A stretch of 20,670 bases of DNA from a virus (IMGVR_UViG_3300042897_000399:1-20670); one strand, 5' to 3'; shown: positions 1 through 6,160, numbered from the stretch's first letter. Made by a program: numbers and translations. Notes: generated by a model from the sequence alone, not told the origin.

Positions 1-45
1 TGCCGCTGTCGGGGTTCACCTTGCATTGGAGTTGATCCGCCGTGA
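1..45 (+). other. 3' end of an unresolved upstream rightward gene
   Basis: All three forward frames are open into this edge and each could be the tail of a gene. Frame 1 stops with TGA at 43-45, making a GTGA overlap with the next start, the junction style used throughout this phage. Frame 3 stops at 33-35 and ends in residues PLSGFTLHWS. Frame 2 stops at 83-85. The sequence shown is too short to choose between them. Confidence 0.25.
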
Positions 46-248
46 GCGAGCAGGACGAACAGATCAGGGAACTATTCCGCGCTAAGGCTATCGCGGAAGG
101 TAAGTCCCTGCGCCAGTGGTGCCGAGATAGTGGCATCATCTACGAGACCCTCGTCGGGCGAGAGATCCCCTCTGACCTGCCCCTCTCTGCTATGCACGAC
201 CACGCTGGCAAGTACTTTGGTAGCTGCCCAGCCTGCGAAAAAGAATGA
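42..248 (+). CDS. small hypothetical protein (68 aa) with C-terminal CPAC motif
   Basis: The function is not recognised. The gene starts with GTG at 42, preceded by GGAG at 28-31 (10-base spacing). The protein has a charged, probably helical N-terminal half (EQIRELFRAKAIAEGKSLRQW) that looks like a short helix-turn-helix-type module (SLRQWCRDSGI). The C-terminus is SCPACEKE, a Cys pair that could bind a metal, though only one further Cys (in RQWC) is present. It is the last rightward gene before the convergent terminator at 247-278, which overlaps its stop codon. It may be the end of the rightward (late) operon if the genome is circularly permuted, but that is inference. Confidence 0.6.
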   Translation: MSEQDEQIRELFRAKAIAEGKSLRQWCRDSGIIYETLVGREIPSDLPLSAMHDHAGKYFGSCPACEKE

Positions 249-278
249 CCCCCATCTGCTATGCCTCAGATGGGGGTC
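247..278 (-). terminator. intrinsic terminator between convergent gene blocks
   Basis: A perfect 12-bp stem (247-258 with 267-278) carries an 8-base loop. Read on the minus strand, the hairpin is followed by ATTCTTTTTCGC (complement of about 235-246), a good T-tract, so it should stop transcription of the leftward block after the gene at 316-600. On the plus strand no T-run follows, although the stem could still slow readthrough from the gene at 42-248. Confidence 0.8.
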
Positions 279-315
279 GGAAGTCGGGTAGGGGGGCCAC
301 CCGATCTACTACATT

Positions 316-600
316 CTACTCTTCGTGAATGAGTTCGTCAAGTGAGCCGAGCCTGATGTACACGGGGGTGTTGACACCGACGTACCCGCCGACGATGTTG
401 AACTCGAAGTACTCCTCTGCCTCTGAGTAGTGGTCGCAATCCGAGTCCTCAACAAGGGCATCCTCACAGTTCTCAGCAAACTCCTCGGCTAACTTCTTGA
501 TGATCTTGTCTTGGTCATAGACTACGACGTCATGATTGAACTGTCGCCCAACTCCTACTACGCAGTCATCGAATCCGTCTGCCTTCAATCCCTCAAACAT
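316..600 (-). CDS. short conserved phage protein of unknown function (94 aa)
   Basis: This acidic protein has the pattern FDDCVVGVGR...VYDQDKII near the N-terminus and EEYFEFNIVGGYVG...TPVYIRLG near the C-terminus. That arrangement is familiar from a widespread family of small phage hypothetical proteins (a D-C/A-[IV]-[IV]-G-V segment, a Tyr-Asp segment, then N-[IV]-V-G-[AG]-[YW]-V-G and a final hydrophobic strand). No biochemical role is known to me. I chose the ATG at 600 because AAGGAG lies about 9 bases upstream. A longer in-frame reading from 672 would only add sequence overlapping dnaB. The start lies 1 base after the dnaB stop codon, so it is probably translationally coupled. It is the last gene of the leftward operon, just before the terminator. 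Confidence 0.75.
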   Translation of the reverse strand: MFEGLKADGFDDCVVGVGRQFNHDVVVYDQDKIIKKLAEEFAENCEDALVEDSDCDHYSEAEEYFEFNIVGGYVGVNTPVYIRLGSLDELIHEE

Positions 601-601
601 C

Positions 602-1912
602 TTACAAATCTCCTTCACTAAAGGTCGTCGTCGCCTTGACGAAGACCAGATCAATCTCTCCCGTCGGACCATTGCGGTGCTTCGAGAGCGACAACTTTAC
701 CCGCTCCCGTGCCTGCCCATGCTCCTGTCCGTTCGGGCGCCAAAGCAGCATCACTAGGTCAGCGTCCTGCTCAATCGCACCAGAGTCTCTGAGGTCAGCC
801 AATCGTGGCTGGCCTCCTTCTCTATGCTCGGCTGCTCGGCTCAACTGCGAGAGGGCGATGACTGGCACGTTCAGCTCACGAGCCATCGCCTTCAGCCCAC
901 GGCTGATGTCAGAGGTCTCGACCACGCGGTTGCCCTCCTTCGTCTGCTTCGTCGGCATCATCAGTTGCAGGTAGTCCACCACGATCAGGTCAAGTCCGCC
1001 GTCTGCCGCAAGCCGACGCGCCTTTGAGCGCAGGTCTACGGGCGAAGCGACTGGGCTGTCGTCAATGAAGATGGCTGCCGTCTCTAGGTGGTACACCGCC
1101 GTGGCGATGCGAGCCAAGTCCATACCCTCTACGTCGCCGCGTCGGATACGGAAGATGTCTACGCCAGACACGCCAGCCATGAGGCGGGTAGCCAACTGAT
1201 CCTTGCTCATCTCTAGCGAGAAGATTGCCACCCGCTTGCCCTCCTTGATGGCTGCGTGCTGCGCGATGTTGAGTGCCATCGCCGTCTTGCCTACGCTGGG
1301 TCGAGCAGCCAAGATGGTGAGGTCGGACTGCTGCCAACCCCCCGTCATCTCGTCAAGGGCGGCGAGGCCAGAGCCTACGCCCCTGCCGCTGCCCTTGTTG
1401 TGCCGAATCCAATCCAGCTTAGAGACTGCATCTTGCACGAGCGACGACATACCAGCGAAGTCGGACTTCTTGACAGAGCGAGCGACGGCATAGATCTCCG
1501 CCTCTGCCTTGTCGAGCGCCTCGTTCGCATCGGCTGGGTCAGCGTAGGCAATCTCCGAGATGCGGCTCGCCGCAGCAAGGATACGCCGCAACGTCGCCTT
1601 TGTGCGAACGGAGTCCGCATACTGGCTGGCGTTGGCGCTCGTCGGGGTCATCGCCATGAAGTCGGAGAGGCACGCATAGCCGCCGACATCATCGAGATGG
1701 CCGCTACGGGCGAGTTCCTCACCGACCGACACCACGTCAAGCACATCGCCACGCTGCTGCAAGGCAAGGATTGCCTTCCAGACGTATCCATTGCTAGGCT
1801 TGGAGAAGTCCGATGGTGTGATGTCTGATGCTAACGACGCAGCGTCTGCGTCAATAAGGCACGACCCGATGAGTCCTACCTCAGCTTCTACGCTTCTTGG
1901 TGGTTGCCGCAT
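602..1912 (-). CDS. dnaB: replicative DNA helicase, DnaB family (436 aa)
   Basis: DnaB hexamers unwind the replication fork using ATP and load or stimulate primase. An N-terminal DnaB-type helical domain spans about 1-110 (RSVEAEVGLIGSCLID) and a linker about 110-175. The RecA-like core begins at about 180 (GSGLAALDEMTGG). Walker A is RPSVGKT at 204-210, followed by FSLEMS at 231-236. Walker B is LIVVDYLQL at 309-317 with Asp313. LSQLSR is at 354-359, LADLRDSGAIEQDAD at 371-385, and the KHRNGPTG motif at 411-418. The length matches normal DnaB (about 440-470) and no intein or key-residue loss was seen. The start is the ATG at 1912, which has a GAAGGGGGG ribosome site; upstream in-frame ATG codons lack one. 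It overlaps the upstream gene by 32 bases. No primase or DNA polymerase lies in this window. Confidence 0.96.
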   Translation of the reverse strand: MRQPPRSVEAEVGLIGSCLIDADAASLASDITPSDFSKPSNGYVWKAILALQQRGDVLDVVSVGEELARSGHLDDVGGYACLSDFMAMTPTSANASQYADSVRTKATLRRILAAASRISEIAYADPADANEALDKAEAEIYAVARSVKKSDFAGMSSLVQDAVSKLDWIRHNKGSGRGVGSGLAALDEMTGGWQQSDLTILAARPSVGKTAMALNIAQHAAIKEGKRVAIFSLEMSKDQLATRLMAGVSGVDIFRIRRGDVEGMDLARIATAVYHLETAAIFIDDSPVASPVDLRSKARRLAADGGLDLIVVDYLQLMMPTKQTKEGNRVVETSDISRGLKAMARELNVPVIALSQLSRAAEHREGGQPRLADLRDSGAIEQDADLVMLLWRPNGQEHGQARERVKLSLSKHRNGPTGEIDLVFVKATTTFSEGDL

Positions 1913-2648
1913 TGCTTGCCCCCCTTCTTGCTTGCGATGAATCTTCACCATAATCAACGGCGTGCTCTCGGTCGAAGGCTGACTCTGGGTCAAACTCCTT
2001 GCCAAAGAGTTTATGCACCGCTTGTGGGTCGCACGACTCCGCCGCCAGAAGCTTACCAGTTTCGTACTCCGTAGAGAACTTATCCCGTGAGGAACGATGA
2101 CCGACTGCCGACCAGAGGCCGCAGCCATCGCACGCTAACGCCATCTCATAGTGCAGGTCTACGACCGCGCGAGCACGGGCGTGTCCCTTCTGGACAAGTA
2201 AGTATACACGATTCTCCGCCTCTAAGACGGCTTCCACCCACGGCTTGTAGGAGTACCGATTCACCCCGACGAGCACCTCGCTTGGTCGAGAGGCAATCCA
2301 GACCACGCCCTCTGGCTCTTGATCCTCGGAGTACCCATCATTTTCATGCGGATGCAGGTCGCCGCCGTCGTTCACCTTTGTGTACGGCGAGTTCACCGCC
2401 TCCATGATGAGCTTCATCGCCCTCTGCTCATCGCTCTGAACCTTATCCTCCCAAGCCCGCGTCTTGGCTCGATACCTTGCGCGCCTCTGGGCAAGGTATT
2501 GCTCCCTGTTGCGCTCTTGGTAAGCCCTCAGTTGGGCTAGGCGCTTCTCCCTATTCTTGTAGTAATACTCCTTGCATTTCTCTGCGTTGTTCACTTGGTT
2601 GCCAAGCCCATCGCAAAGAGCAGGAGCATTACCTTGACTATTGACCAA
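1881..2648 (-). CDS. hypothetical protein with Arg/Lys-rich helical segment and CDGC motif
   Basis: The function is not recognised. Residues about 24-65 form a highly charged helical stretch with the repeating pattern YYYKNREKRLAQ / YQERNREQYLAQRRARYRAK. This pattern is common in phage proteins related to HNH-associated or zinc-finger hypothetical proteins, but no HNH core is visible. A later CDGCG could be half a zinc site. The C-terminus is acidic, then basic. The start is uncertain: the longest reading uses TTG at 2648, and GTG at 2594 is an alternative directly before the charged repeat; neither has a strong ribosome site. It begins a few bases after the stop of the gene at 2655-2927 and its 3' end overlaps dnaB, so it belongs to the same operon. 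Confidence 0.65.
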   Translation of the reverse strand: MVNSQGNAPALCDGLGNQVNNAEKCKEYYYKNREKRLAQLRAYQERNREQYLAQRRARYRAKTRAWEDKVQSDEQRAMKLIMEAVNSPYTKVNDGGDLHPHENDGYSEDQEPEGVVWIASRPSEVLVGVNRYSYKPWVEAVLEAENRVYLLVQKGHARARAVVDLHYEMALACDGCGLWSAVGHRSSRDKFSTEYETGKLLAAESCDPQAVHKLFGKEFDPESAFDREHAVDYGEDSSQARRGASNAATTKKRRS

Positions 2649-2654
2649 ACAGCG

Positions 2655-2927
2655 TCAAGCATGAGGGCTGGCCTCAAAGCAATCGTCGCAGAGGTCTACC
2701 GATTCCTCATAGGCGTTCTCGGCTCCGTTCCAGCCGTAGCGGAAGGGTCGAGGCTTGACGTTCTCATGCTTCCAGTTGGGGTAGTGCTTGGCGTTCTCGC
2801 AGGTTCGCTCCTCCTCAGCCTCCTTGTACTCTTGCTCAAGCTTCTTACGCAAGGCCTTCTTGACATCAGCAGCCACCTTCTTATTGCTGCTGCTAACGAT
2901 AATGAAGTCATCAAAGTCGCTGCTCAC
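2655..2927 (-). CDS. small charged hypothetical protein (90 aa)
   Basis: The function is not recognised. The GTG start at 2927 overlaps the preceding stop codon as GTGA, with an AGGTGG-like ribosome site just upstream. The protein begins with an acidic/hydrophobic stretch (SDFDDFIIVSSSNKKV). A Lys/Glu-rich helix follows at about 22-42, then a region with ERTCENAKHYPNW, and it ends near VDLCDDCFE. The four Cys and His residues could form a small zinc site (CDDC pair plus C/H in the middle), similar to the other Cys-rich small proteins immediately upstream. Its place in the operon, between the SH3-domain protein and the charged protein, gives no functional hint beyond early expression. Confidence 0.65.
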   Translation of the reverse strand: MSSDFDDFIIVSSSNKKVAADVKKALRKKLEQEYKEAEEERTCENAKHYPNWKHENVKPRPFRYGWNGAENAYEESVDLCDDCFEASPHA

Positions 2928-3442
2928 TTGACCACCTGATACACCTTTCCCGCGATCTTTGCTTCGACAATCGCGTCTGTTGGGATTGACTTATACATAG
3001 CCGAGCGTGGCTCCCATACGATCATGAGGTTCATGGACTCAGGATCATACGCTCGTGCTCCACCCTTGAGGTGCTTCTTGACACCCAATCGGCAGGTCAT
3101 CGTGCGCTTCTCGCCCGTGCTGCGCTTGGTAAAGACGACGGTGAAGAATCTCCCCATCGACTTCTTGATCTTCTCAAGCAAGGCCTCGGTGCTGACGCGG
3201 TTGTCGTGCTGCTCCTCATCGGGGCAACGCGGCGTAGCGTCGGCTGGGTAATAAGCTGCGGCCTCAAACATCTTGCCGCAGTTGTGGCATCGGTACTCTG
3301 TTGTGAGCTTCATAGTTTCCTGATCCTCGCAATCATAAGATTCATACTCGCAGTTTCTGCATGAGGCAAAGAAACACCCTTCCTCATGGCCTTTCTTGTC
3401 GCAATCTATCCAGTCAATCTTGTGCTCGCATACCTCGCTCAT
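2924..3442 (-). CDS. zinc-ribbon protein with C-terminal SH3-like phage domain (172 aa)
   Basis: There are three visible parts. Residues 1-43 hold Cys/His pairs (CEHKIDWIDC, CFFASCRNC). Residues about 44-80 hold a second Cys cluster (YRCHNCGKMF ... PRCPDEEQH). From about 95, FFTVVFTKRSTGEKRTMTCR, GVKKHLKGG, MIVWEPRSAMYKSIP and IVEAKIAGKVY match a small beta-barrel (SH3-like) protein common in phages, where it is usually a separate gene of about 80-100 residues. Its role is unknown. The ATG at 3442 overlaps the upstream stop as ATGA and has AGGAAGGG upstream. A second in-frame ATG at 3313 (MKLTTEYRC) has an almost identical GGAAACTATG context, so a shorter product is possible. This may be a fusion of what are normally two genes. 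Confidence 0.75.
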   Translation of the reverse strand: MSEVCEHKIDWIDCDKKGHEEGCFFASCRNCEYESYDCEDQETMKLTTEYRCHNCGKMFEAAAYYPADATPRCPDEEQHDNRVSTEALLEKIKKSMGRFFTVVFTKRSTGEKRTMTCRLGVKKHLKGGARAYDPESMNLMIVWEPRSAMYKSIPTDAIVEAKIAGKVYQVVK

Positions 3443-3624
3443 AGTTTCCCTTCCTCTCGTGCGGCCTCGACACCGATCTCCTCGTGTGTTGAGATAGCCG
3501 CATCTGCTGCTGCTTCTTTCACGCACTTACCGACGTGGAAGTTTCCCCAATCTAGCGGTACGTATGGCTCCCGAATCTCAATCGGAGCACCGCACCAATC
3601 GCAGGTAAGTTGGTCAGTCATCAT
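3439..3624 (-). CDS. small zinc-ribbon-like protein (61 aa)
   Basis: The protein opens with LTCDWCGAPIEIREPYVPLDWGNFHVGKC, that is CxxC followed by H..xxC: a compact treble-clef or zinc-ribbon-like arrangement. The remaining residues are an acidic, alanine-rich helical tail. Function is unknown; small zinc proteins of this kind are typical of early phage operons and may bind nucleic acid or host proteins. Two consecutive ATG codons (3624 and 3621) can serve as the start. A GAGGT ribosome site lies in the end of the upstream gene, with which it overlaps by 11 bases. The stop codon overlaps the next gene as ATGA. Confidence 0.7.
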   Translation of the reverse strand: MMTDQLTCDWCGAPIEIREPYVPLDWGNFHVGKCVKEAAADAAISTHEEIGVEAAREEGKL

Positions 3625-3781
3625 CGCCTACCTCTGGCAGGCAAGCGTCGCAATACGGATTGCCCTTCAGCGTAGTAAGCTTGCCGTCCTCGGTAGCCCA
3701 CGACACATCATCTTCTCTAAACTCCTTGCCACATCCGTAGCAATCGTGGAATACCATTCCGTCCTCAATCCTGTCGCTCAT
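3614..3781 (-). CDS. very small Cys4 zinc-ribbon-like protein (55 aa)
   Basis: This 55-residue reading frame fills the gap between its neighbours exactly. Its ATG at 3781 overlaps the preceding stop as ATGA, and a G-rich ribosome site (AAAGGGGGG) sits upstream. Its end overlaps the next gene by 11 bases. The protein contains FHDCYGCGKEF and, about 27 residues later, PYCDACLPE, a CxxC...CxxC arrangement expected of a four-cysteine zinc ribbon, and is otherwise acidic. Function is unknown. It is the first of three consecutive Cys-rich small genes (3781 down to 2924), which suggests a module or repeated domain acquisition. Support comes from junction geometry and motif, not homology. Confidence 0.75.
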   Translation of the reverse strand: MSDRIEDGMVFHDCYGCGKEFREDDVSWATEDGKLTTLKGNPYCDACLPEVGDDD

Positions 3782-4134
3782 ACTGCCCCCCTTTCCATGT
3801 AGTTCTCGCTGAACAGCATACTCGTACGCATCACTAGGTCGGCCTCACGATCAAGGTTGTAGACGTAGAGTTCCACGTCGGCAGTCTCGTCAAGTACGGC
3901 GATGTCCCGCACCAACTTCTCTGCCCACTCCCGATCAAATACCTCCCAAGCGCAGCCGTAGCTCTTCGCCTCAATGATGAGGCCAGACTGATAGCGACCA
4001 ACCTGATACCGCTCCCTGTTGGCGGTATCGAAGCCAAGGTCATACAGCGCCGTATCAACGAGCGACTGAATACTACCCCTGATCTCCGTGTTCTGGTTGT
4101 CAATGCTGACGTATACCTCTGCTGATCCGCTCAT
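3778..4134 (-). CDS. hypothetical protein (118 aa)
   Basis: The function is not recognised. The protein is mixed alpha/beta and acidic: AEVYVSIDNQNTEIRGSIQSLVDTAL near the start, RYQVGRYQSGLIIEAKSY in the middle, and WAEKLVRDIAVLDETADVELYVYNLDREAD near the end. It looks like a small soluble domain with alternating strands and helices. The ATG at 4134 was chosen because it overlaps the upstream stop as ATGA and has GGGGGTG eight bases upstream; the longer in-frame reading (to 4209) would overlap the membrane-protein gene. The stop overlaps the 55-residue zinc-ribbon gene by 4 bases, so translation is probably coupled. Confidence 0.7.
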   Translation of the reverse strand: MSGSAEVYVSIDNQNTEIRGSIQSLVDTALYDLGFDTANRERYQVGRYQSGLIIEAKSYGCAWEVFDREWAEKLVRDIAVLDETADVELYVYNLDREADLVMRTSMLFSENYMERGAV

Positions 4135-4295
4135 GAGATTGCACCCCCTACTGCTACCCCTGCAAAAAACACCGCCAACGCCGCGCAGGTGATAGACACC
4201 CGACGCCATAAACGCCGTCGATTATTCCATGCTTGATAGTCCTGTGCCGCCGTCAGGATCAACTGCTTGCGGAGCTCCTTACCTGTCTTTACCAT
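4131..4295 (-). CDS. small single-helix membrane protein (54 aa)
   Basis: A basic N-terminus (MVKTGKELRKQL ... NNRRRLWRR) is followed by one hydrophobic segment of about 20 residues (VSITCAALAVFFAGVAVGG), which predicts one membrane helix with the basic end in the cytoplasm. Function is unknown. Possible roles in a phage early region include superinfection exclusion or takeover of a membrane process, but nothing here proves it. The ATG at 4295 has GAGGGG six bases upstream. A farther in-frame ATG at 4337 lies upstream of the operator-like palindrome at 4318-4331 and is less likely. It is the first gene after the promoter at about 4339-4368. Confidence 0.65.
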   Translation of the reverse strand: MVKTGKELRKQLILTAAQDYQAWNNRRRLWRRVSITCAALAVFFAGVAVGGAIS

Positions 4296-4317
4296 GCTAT
4301 TCCCCTCTCTTACTATG

Positions 4318-4331
4318 TTGGCAAGTGCCAA
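4318..4331. promoter_or_regulatory. operator-like palindrome at a predicted transcription start
   Basis: The 14 bases TTGGCAAGTGCCAA have perfect 6-bp arms around an AG/CT centre. It lies immediately downstream of the -10 region of the leftward promoter at 4339-4368, about where transcription would start. A repressor bound here would block initiation. Which protein binds is unknown; no repressor gene was recognised in this window. Confidence 0.45.
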
Positions 4332-4338
4332 CTGCATT

Positions 4339-4368
4339 ACCTTAGAATACCCCCATAGATTTTGTCAA
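4339..4368 (-). promoter_or_regulatory. leftward promoter with consensus -35
   Basis: On the minus strand a perfect TTGACA (4368-4363) overlaps the stop codon of the gene at 4365-4874. With an 18-base spacer the -10 candidate is TAAGGT (4344-4339); TTCTAA with 15 bases is an alternative, and neither is strong. The position, at the end of one gene string and just before the small membrane-protein gene, suits an internal promoter for 4295 down to 316. Confidence 0.45.
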
Positions 4369-4874
4369 TACCCCCGCCGCACACCTCCCAACTCTGTGAT
4401 CTCCACATACACCACGCCCCTCGATAGCGGGGCAAGCTGTCGGAATAGTGTCGGGCTTAGGTCGATGACGCGGCTCTTGCTATTCCATGGCTTGCGCAAG
4501 GCCTTCCACGCGCCGTGGCAATAGTCGCGCACGACGGCGATGACACACTTTGTGCCACCGCGTACACACACCCGCACGCGGTACGGCTTGGCGCGGTAGG
4601 TAAACGTGCCGACGGCGGCATAAAGCACAAGCTCGCCGCCGCGCCCGCCCTGCTTGACGCTCTTATACGGCGTGCAGGTATCGGTACGCCCATACACCGA
4701 CACCCCCTTCGGGCATCGTGCGCCGTACCACGTAGCAACGCCAGACATAGGTACGCCGTGCGGCGTACGGGGCGGCTCCTCAGCCCCCCGCACGCCCTCG
4801 ACATAGCTCAGCATGATGCACGCAACGATGAGGGCAGCCATGCCGTAGGCCGCCCACACCGCCCTGCTATGCAT
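4365..4874 (-). CDS. secreted RlpA/barwin-like double-psi beta-barrel protein (169 aa)
   Basis: A signal peptide or membrane anchor is visible at residues 1-30 (VWAAYGMAALIVACIMLSYVEGVRG). The mature part starts near AEEPPRTP and contains SGVATWYGARCPKG at about 44-57, then KPYRVRVCVRGGTKCVIAVVRDYCHG at about 96-121, then SRVIDLSPTLFRQLAPLSRGVVYVEI at about 134-159. The order ATWYG ... VxxxD ... IDLS..xFxxLA..xxGVVxVxI is the signature of double-psi beta-barrel proteins (RlpA, barwin and expansin relatives). These bind or cleave cell-wall polysaccharide. Asp117 is the likely conserved acid, and six Cys suggest disulphides. ATG at 4874 follows GAGG by six bases and overlaps the upstream gene by 8 bases. 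Its presence in the early block is unusual. Confidence 0.75.
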   Translation of the reverse strand: MHSRAVWAAYGMAALIVACIMLSYVEGVRGAEEPPRTPHGVPMSGVATWYGARCPKGVSVYGRTDTCTPYKSVKQGGRGGELVLYAAVGTFTYRAKPYRVRVCVRGGTKCVIAVVRDYCHGAWKALRKPWNSKSRVIDLSPTLFRQLAPLSRGVVYVEITELGGVRRGY

Positions 4875-5046
4875 AGATAGCCTCGTCAATCTCCTTCACA
4901 ATCGCATCGCGCTCGTACCATAGCCCTACGATCACGAGCTCAATGAGCGCCGCCCGTTGCGGGGCGGCCTCAATGAGCTCGCCAGATAGGTCAGACATAG
5001 CGCGGGTAATGCCGTCAATCTTCTTGCACTTTTCTTCGAGCGTCAT
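4867..5046 (-). CDS. small hypothetical protein (59 aa)
   Basis: A short, mainly helical protein (MTLEEKCKKIDGITRAMSDL ... IELVIVGLWYERDAIVKEIDEAIYA) with no motif I recognise. It may form a helical hairpin or dimer through the hydrophobic middle (ALIELVIVGLW). The ATG at 5046 overlaps the preceding stop as ATGA and has GAGGCGG upstream. An in-frame reading back to 5094 would intrude into the paralogue gene and is not needed. It ends by overlapping the RlpA-like gene, so the two are probably co-translated. Confidence 0.65.
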   Translation of the reverse strand: MTLEEKCKKIDGITRAMSDLSGELIEAAPQRAALIELVIVGLWYERDAIVKEIDEAIYA

Positions 5047-5303
5047 GATCGCGCCGCCTCGATCCCCTCGCGGTAGGCCGCGATCATCATGCACGCCTCG
5101 CGCTTAGTCTTAGCCGTGTAGCCCGCCGCTAGGCGACGTAGCCCGCCGCCGTCGTTAATCTGCTCAAATAGCGCGAGCGCCCCCGTAGAATCTACCGCCC
5201 GTAGTTGGTACGATCCTACGCCGCCCGCGACGGGTACGCCCGCCGCCCTGCATAGCCCTATGAGGGCGCGCTGCACGTCGAGCTTGGTGTATCGGTACGC
5301 CAT
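5043..5303 (-). CDS. small phage protein, paralogue of the gene at 5308-5610 (86 aa)
   Basis: The pattern is an N-terminal helix (TKLDVQRALIGLCRAAGVP), a strand region (GSYQLRAVD...ALFEQINDGGGLRRLAAGY) and a C-terminal helix (KREACMMIAAYREGIEAAR). The same order occurs in the next gene upstream: RDIDEALMALNITAGL, then GSYYVIGAYGGWQLVQVMGDTGGVRSI, then ATAREILDAISAYRSGMAAGR. The two genes look like a tandem duplication of one small-domain family. That family is familiar to me from hypothetical proteins of phages with high-GC hosts, with no known role. The ATG at 5303 is preceded by AAGGGGGTAGCATC. Confidence 0.7.
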   Translation of the reverse strand: MAYRYTKLDVQRALIGLCRAAGVPVAGGVGSYQLRAVDSTGALALFEQINDGGGLRRLAAGYTAKTKREACMMIAAYREGIEAARS

Positions 5304-5307
5304 GATG

Positions 5308-5610
5308 CTACCCCCTTACCGCTAGTCTACCTGCGGCCATGCCGCTGCGGTAGGCGCTGATGGCGTCGAGAATCTCCCGCGCCGTAGCGTATCCCTGCGT
5401 AATGGATCGCACGCCGCCCGTGTCGCCCATTACCTGCACGAGCTGCCAGCCGCCATACGCCCCTATGACGTAATAACTGCCGATAATCCACGCTTGCCCG
5501 TCATGCGGGGCGCTTGCCGCAACGTCGTGCGATAGCCCCGCCGTAATGTTGAGCGCCATAAGCGCCTCGTCAATGTCGCGCCGTGTAGCTCGATACTTTG
5601 CCCTTGCCAT
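5308..5610 (-). CDS. small phage protein, paralogue of the gene at 5043-5303 (100 aa)
   Basis: It shares with its downstream neighbour an initial helix with an R-D-[IV]-x-x-A-L core, a GSY strand and a GG-x-R loop. Both also have a G-Y segment and a terminal helix ending AYR-x-G-[MI]-x-A-[GA]-R. It is slightly longer through an insert after the first helix (SHDVAASAPHDGQAW). Function is unknown. The ATG at 5610 lies in an 18-base segment identical to the start region of the gene at 6204-6536 (GGGGGTGTAATCATGGC read on the minus strand), so ribosome site and start were probably duplicated or copied together. Only 4 bases separate it from the next gene. Confidence 0.7.
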   Translation of the reverse strand: MARAKYRATRRDIDEALMALNITAGLSHDVAASAPHDGQAWIIGSYYVIGAYGGWQLVQVMGDTGGVRSITQGYATAREILDAISAYRSGMAAGRLAVRG

Positions 5611-5612
5611 GA

Positions 5613-5915
5613 TTACACCCCCTCGATACTAGCGCGGCATGGATCGCACGCCGCCACAACTACGCCGCCGCACGTGCCGCACGATAGGCCACACCCGCCG
5701 CGATGATCCCCGCCCTCGCGGTATTCTTGCGCCTCGTCTACGTAAATCGGTCTAGGGGTATTATCCCCGCTAGTTTCGCCCGATAGCGTCGCCGCGTCGA
5801 AGCGGCTATCCGCGCACGCCGTGCATAGCCCGCCGCCGTCGAGCGTATAGCCCGCGATCGCCCAAGCTTTGCCCATGTGGGCGCGATTGTATGTCGCCGT
5901 ATAGCCCGCGCTCAT
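5613..5915 (-). CDS. Cys-rich hypothetical protein, putative zinc binding (100 aa)
   Basis: The N-terminal part (TYNRAHMGKAWAIAGYTLDGGGLCTAC) and C-terminal part (GGCGLSCGTCGGVVVAACDPC) carry seven cysteines, arranged as CTAC, CxxxCxxC and CDPC. This predicts one or two zinc knuckles separated by an acidic, disordered middle (SGETSGDNTPRPIYVDEAQEY). Function is unknown. The true start is the ATG at 5915, which overlaps the preceding short gene's stop as ATGA and has AGGGGG seven bases upstream. The longer frame back to 6158 contains Arg-rich sequence in the shadow of the neighbouring gene and was rejected. Confidence 0.7.
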   Translation of the reverse strand: MSAGYTATYNRAHMGKAWAIAGYTLDGGGLCTACADSRFDAATLSGETSGDNTPRPIYVDEAQEYREGGDHRGGCGLSCGTCGGVVVAACDPCRASIEGV

Positions 5916-6082
5916 GCTACACCCCCTGCACGTACCGCCTCGCGGAATAGCCGCACGGCCTCGCGCCGCGTATAGCCCAAGAACAGCCGCGACACATACG
6001 CGCCGCCTACCATCGCGGCGATCCGATAGCCGCCGCCGTTTACGCCCGCCGTGCGGGTGATGGTGAGCTCGATCCTGCTCAT
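5912..6082 (-). CDS. very small conserved phage protein (56 aa)
   Basis: The protein reads MSRIELTITRTAGVNGGGY ... YVSRLFLGYTRREAVRLFREAV. The three parts (an initial strand, a VSRxFxGYTRREA segment and an amphipathic final helix) recur in small phage hypothetical proteins as I know them; no function is established. The ATG at 6082 has GAAGGGGG eight bases upstream, and the TGA overlaps the next gene as ATGA. The FLGYTRREA-helix end loosely resembles the C-termini of the paralogue pair at 5043-5610 (a Gly-Tyr followed by a helix), though this is too short to claim homology. Confidence 0.75.
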   Translation of the reverse strand: MSRIELTITRTAGVNGGGYRIAAMVGGAYVSRLFLGYTRREAVRLFREAVRAGGVA

Positions 6083-6101
6083 GATTACCCCCTTCGATTC
6101 T

Positions 6102-6120
6102 GGCGGGGATTCTCCCCGCC
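6102..6120. other. intergenic GC hairpin with TTC loop
   Basis: GGCGGGGA (6102-6109) pairs with TCCCCGCC (6113-6120) around the trinucleotide TTC. It lies in the gap upstream of the 56-aa gene. It is the smallest of four similar hairpins in this block (also 6161-6187, 6557-6579 and 7051-7076). None is followed by a clear T-tract on the minus strand, so they look more like RNA-stability or processing elements than classical terminators. Confidence 0.6.
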
Positions 6121-6160
6121 CTACGCCATACCCTACGCCTAGCGGCGCGGGGTGTCAATA

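Noticed and set aside
1256-1828. Plus-strand frame opposite dnaB
   Set aside because: It is a shadow of the helicase gene, with no ribosome site or recognisable protein.
5613-6158. Longer version of the Cys-rich protein starting at 6158
   Set aside because: The added sequence is Arg/His-rich, shadows the 56-residue gene at 5912-6082 and lacks a ribosome site. The ATG at 5915 has both a ribosome site and an ATGA overlap.
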